From contig NZ_JAAAMT010000006.1 in the NCBI RefSeq assembly GCF_009905435.1, positions 62,001-126,000 on the forward strand: 64,000 nt of DNA, written 5' to 3'. This DNA is from Pseudomonas sp. R5(2019). Its GTDB lineage: Bacteria; Pseudomonadota; Gammaproteobacteria; Pseudomonadales; Pseudomonadaceae. The first letter of the stretch is position 1, and each line of letters starts with the position of its first letter. The notes below the pieces were generated by a model. The model made no database searches. It saw only the letters and a list, made by a program, of their open reading frames with translations, and was not told the origin of the DNA. Shown here piece after piece: positions 63,987 through 64,000 of this stretch. Made by a program: the position numbers and the translations under genes.

Positions 63987-64000
63987 GGTGTATCTCCTTG

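Overview
The window is chromosomal DNA from a Pseudomonas, most likely of the P. fluorescens group. The basis is high GC, gene families and gene order that match my memory of P. aeruginosa loci (argF-grxD-bfr-bfd-peroxiredoxin-rnt-pyrC-motY-argG; PA3496-type gene-nth-rnf-metG-apbC; aatJQMP-aauSR; glpFKRD), and many REP/REPIN palindromes of the GTRGGAGC...GCGA type. Species cannot be fixed from the window alone. No rRNA, tRNA, CRISPR array, phage or plasmid module was seen.

Layout. 1-3.6 kb: periplasmic glucose oxidation (gcd, cut by the window edge) and the sugar porin oprB. 4-6 kb: a ZnuD-like TonB receptor with a possible Zur half-site. 6.2-7.2 kb: two small conserved genes. 7.2-8.9 kb: a YqjI/YqjH-like pair (His-rich PadR regulator and siderophore-interacting reductase) next to a nested REPIN island. 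9-13.7 kb: a large bifunctional PBP-like protein and an OpgC-like membrane acyltransferase. 14.3-19.7 kb: lhr helicase, a Nudix hydrolase and a LysE exporter. 19.7-23.1 kb: metR and metE, divergent. 23.1-27.6 kb: a very large toxin-like gene whose C-terminus is split off by a frameshift. 27.8-28.8 kb: an exported alpha/beta hydrolase. 29.3-35.8 kb: the acidic amino acid ABC transporter aatJQMP and its two-component system aauSR, preceded by a sigma-54 promoter and two AauR-type inverted repeats. 36-41.2 kb: the glycerol regulon glpF-glpK-glpR-glpD with GlpR-like operators. 41.5-46.8 kb: ybaK, an orphan FbpC-like ABC ATPase overlapping argF, and a molybdopterin oxidoreductase. 46.9-53.3 kb: grxD, bfr, bfd (Fur box), a 2-Cys peroxiredoxin, rnt-pyrC, motY and argG. 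53.4-55.4 kb: a low-GC unknown membrane protein, a gene-free AT-rich stretch with an orphan terminator, and an orphan NarL-type response regulator. 55.5-60.2 kb: a PA3496-like small gene, nth and an Rnf-like operon. 60.3-64 kb: metG, apbC and a cold-shock gene.

Most notable observations. (1) The Rnf-like operon has A, B, D, G and E but no rnfC; RnfB has no N-terminal membrane anchor, and three of the four cysteines expected to hold the RnfA/RnfE iron-sulfur cluster are replaced. (2) Two short elements with the same terminal inverted repeats have inserted at the same position inside REP sequences, each with a perfect 10-bp target duplication and each carrying a REPIN of a different type; a third half-element lies at 42.16 kb. 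(3) The toxin-like gene is frameshifted near its 3' end. (4) A REP supplies the last residues and the stop codon of the siderophore-interacting protein. (5) The aat promoter region has a complete sigma-54/enhancer arrangement readable by eye.
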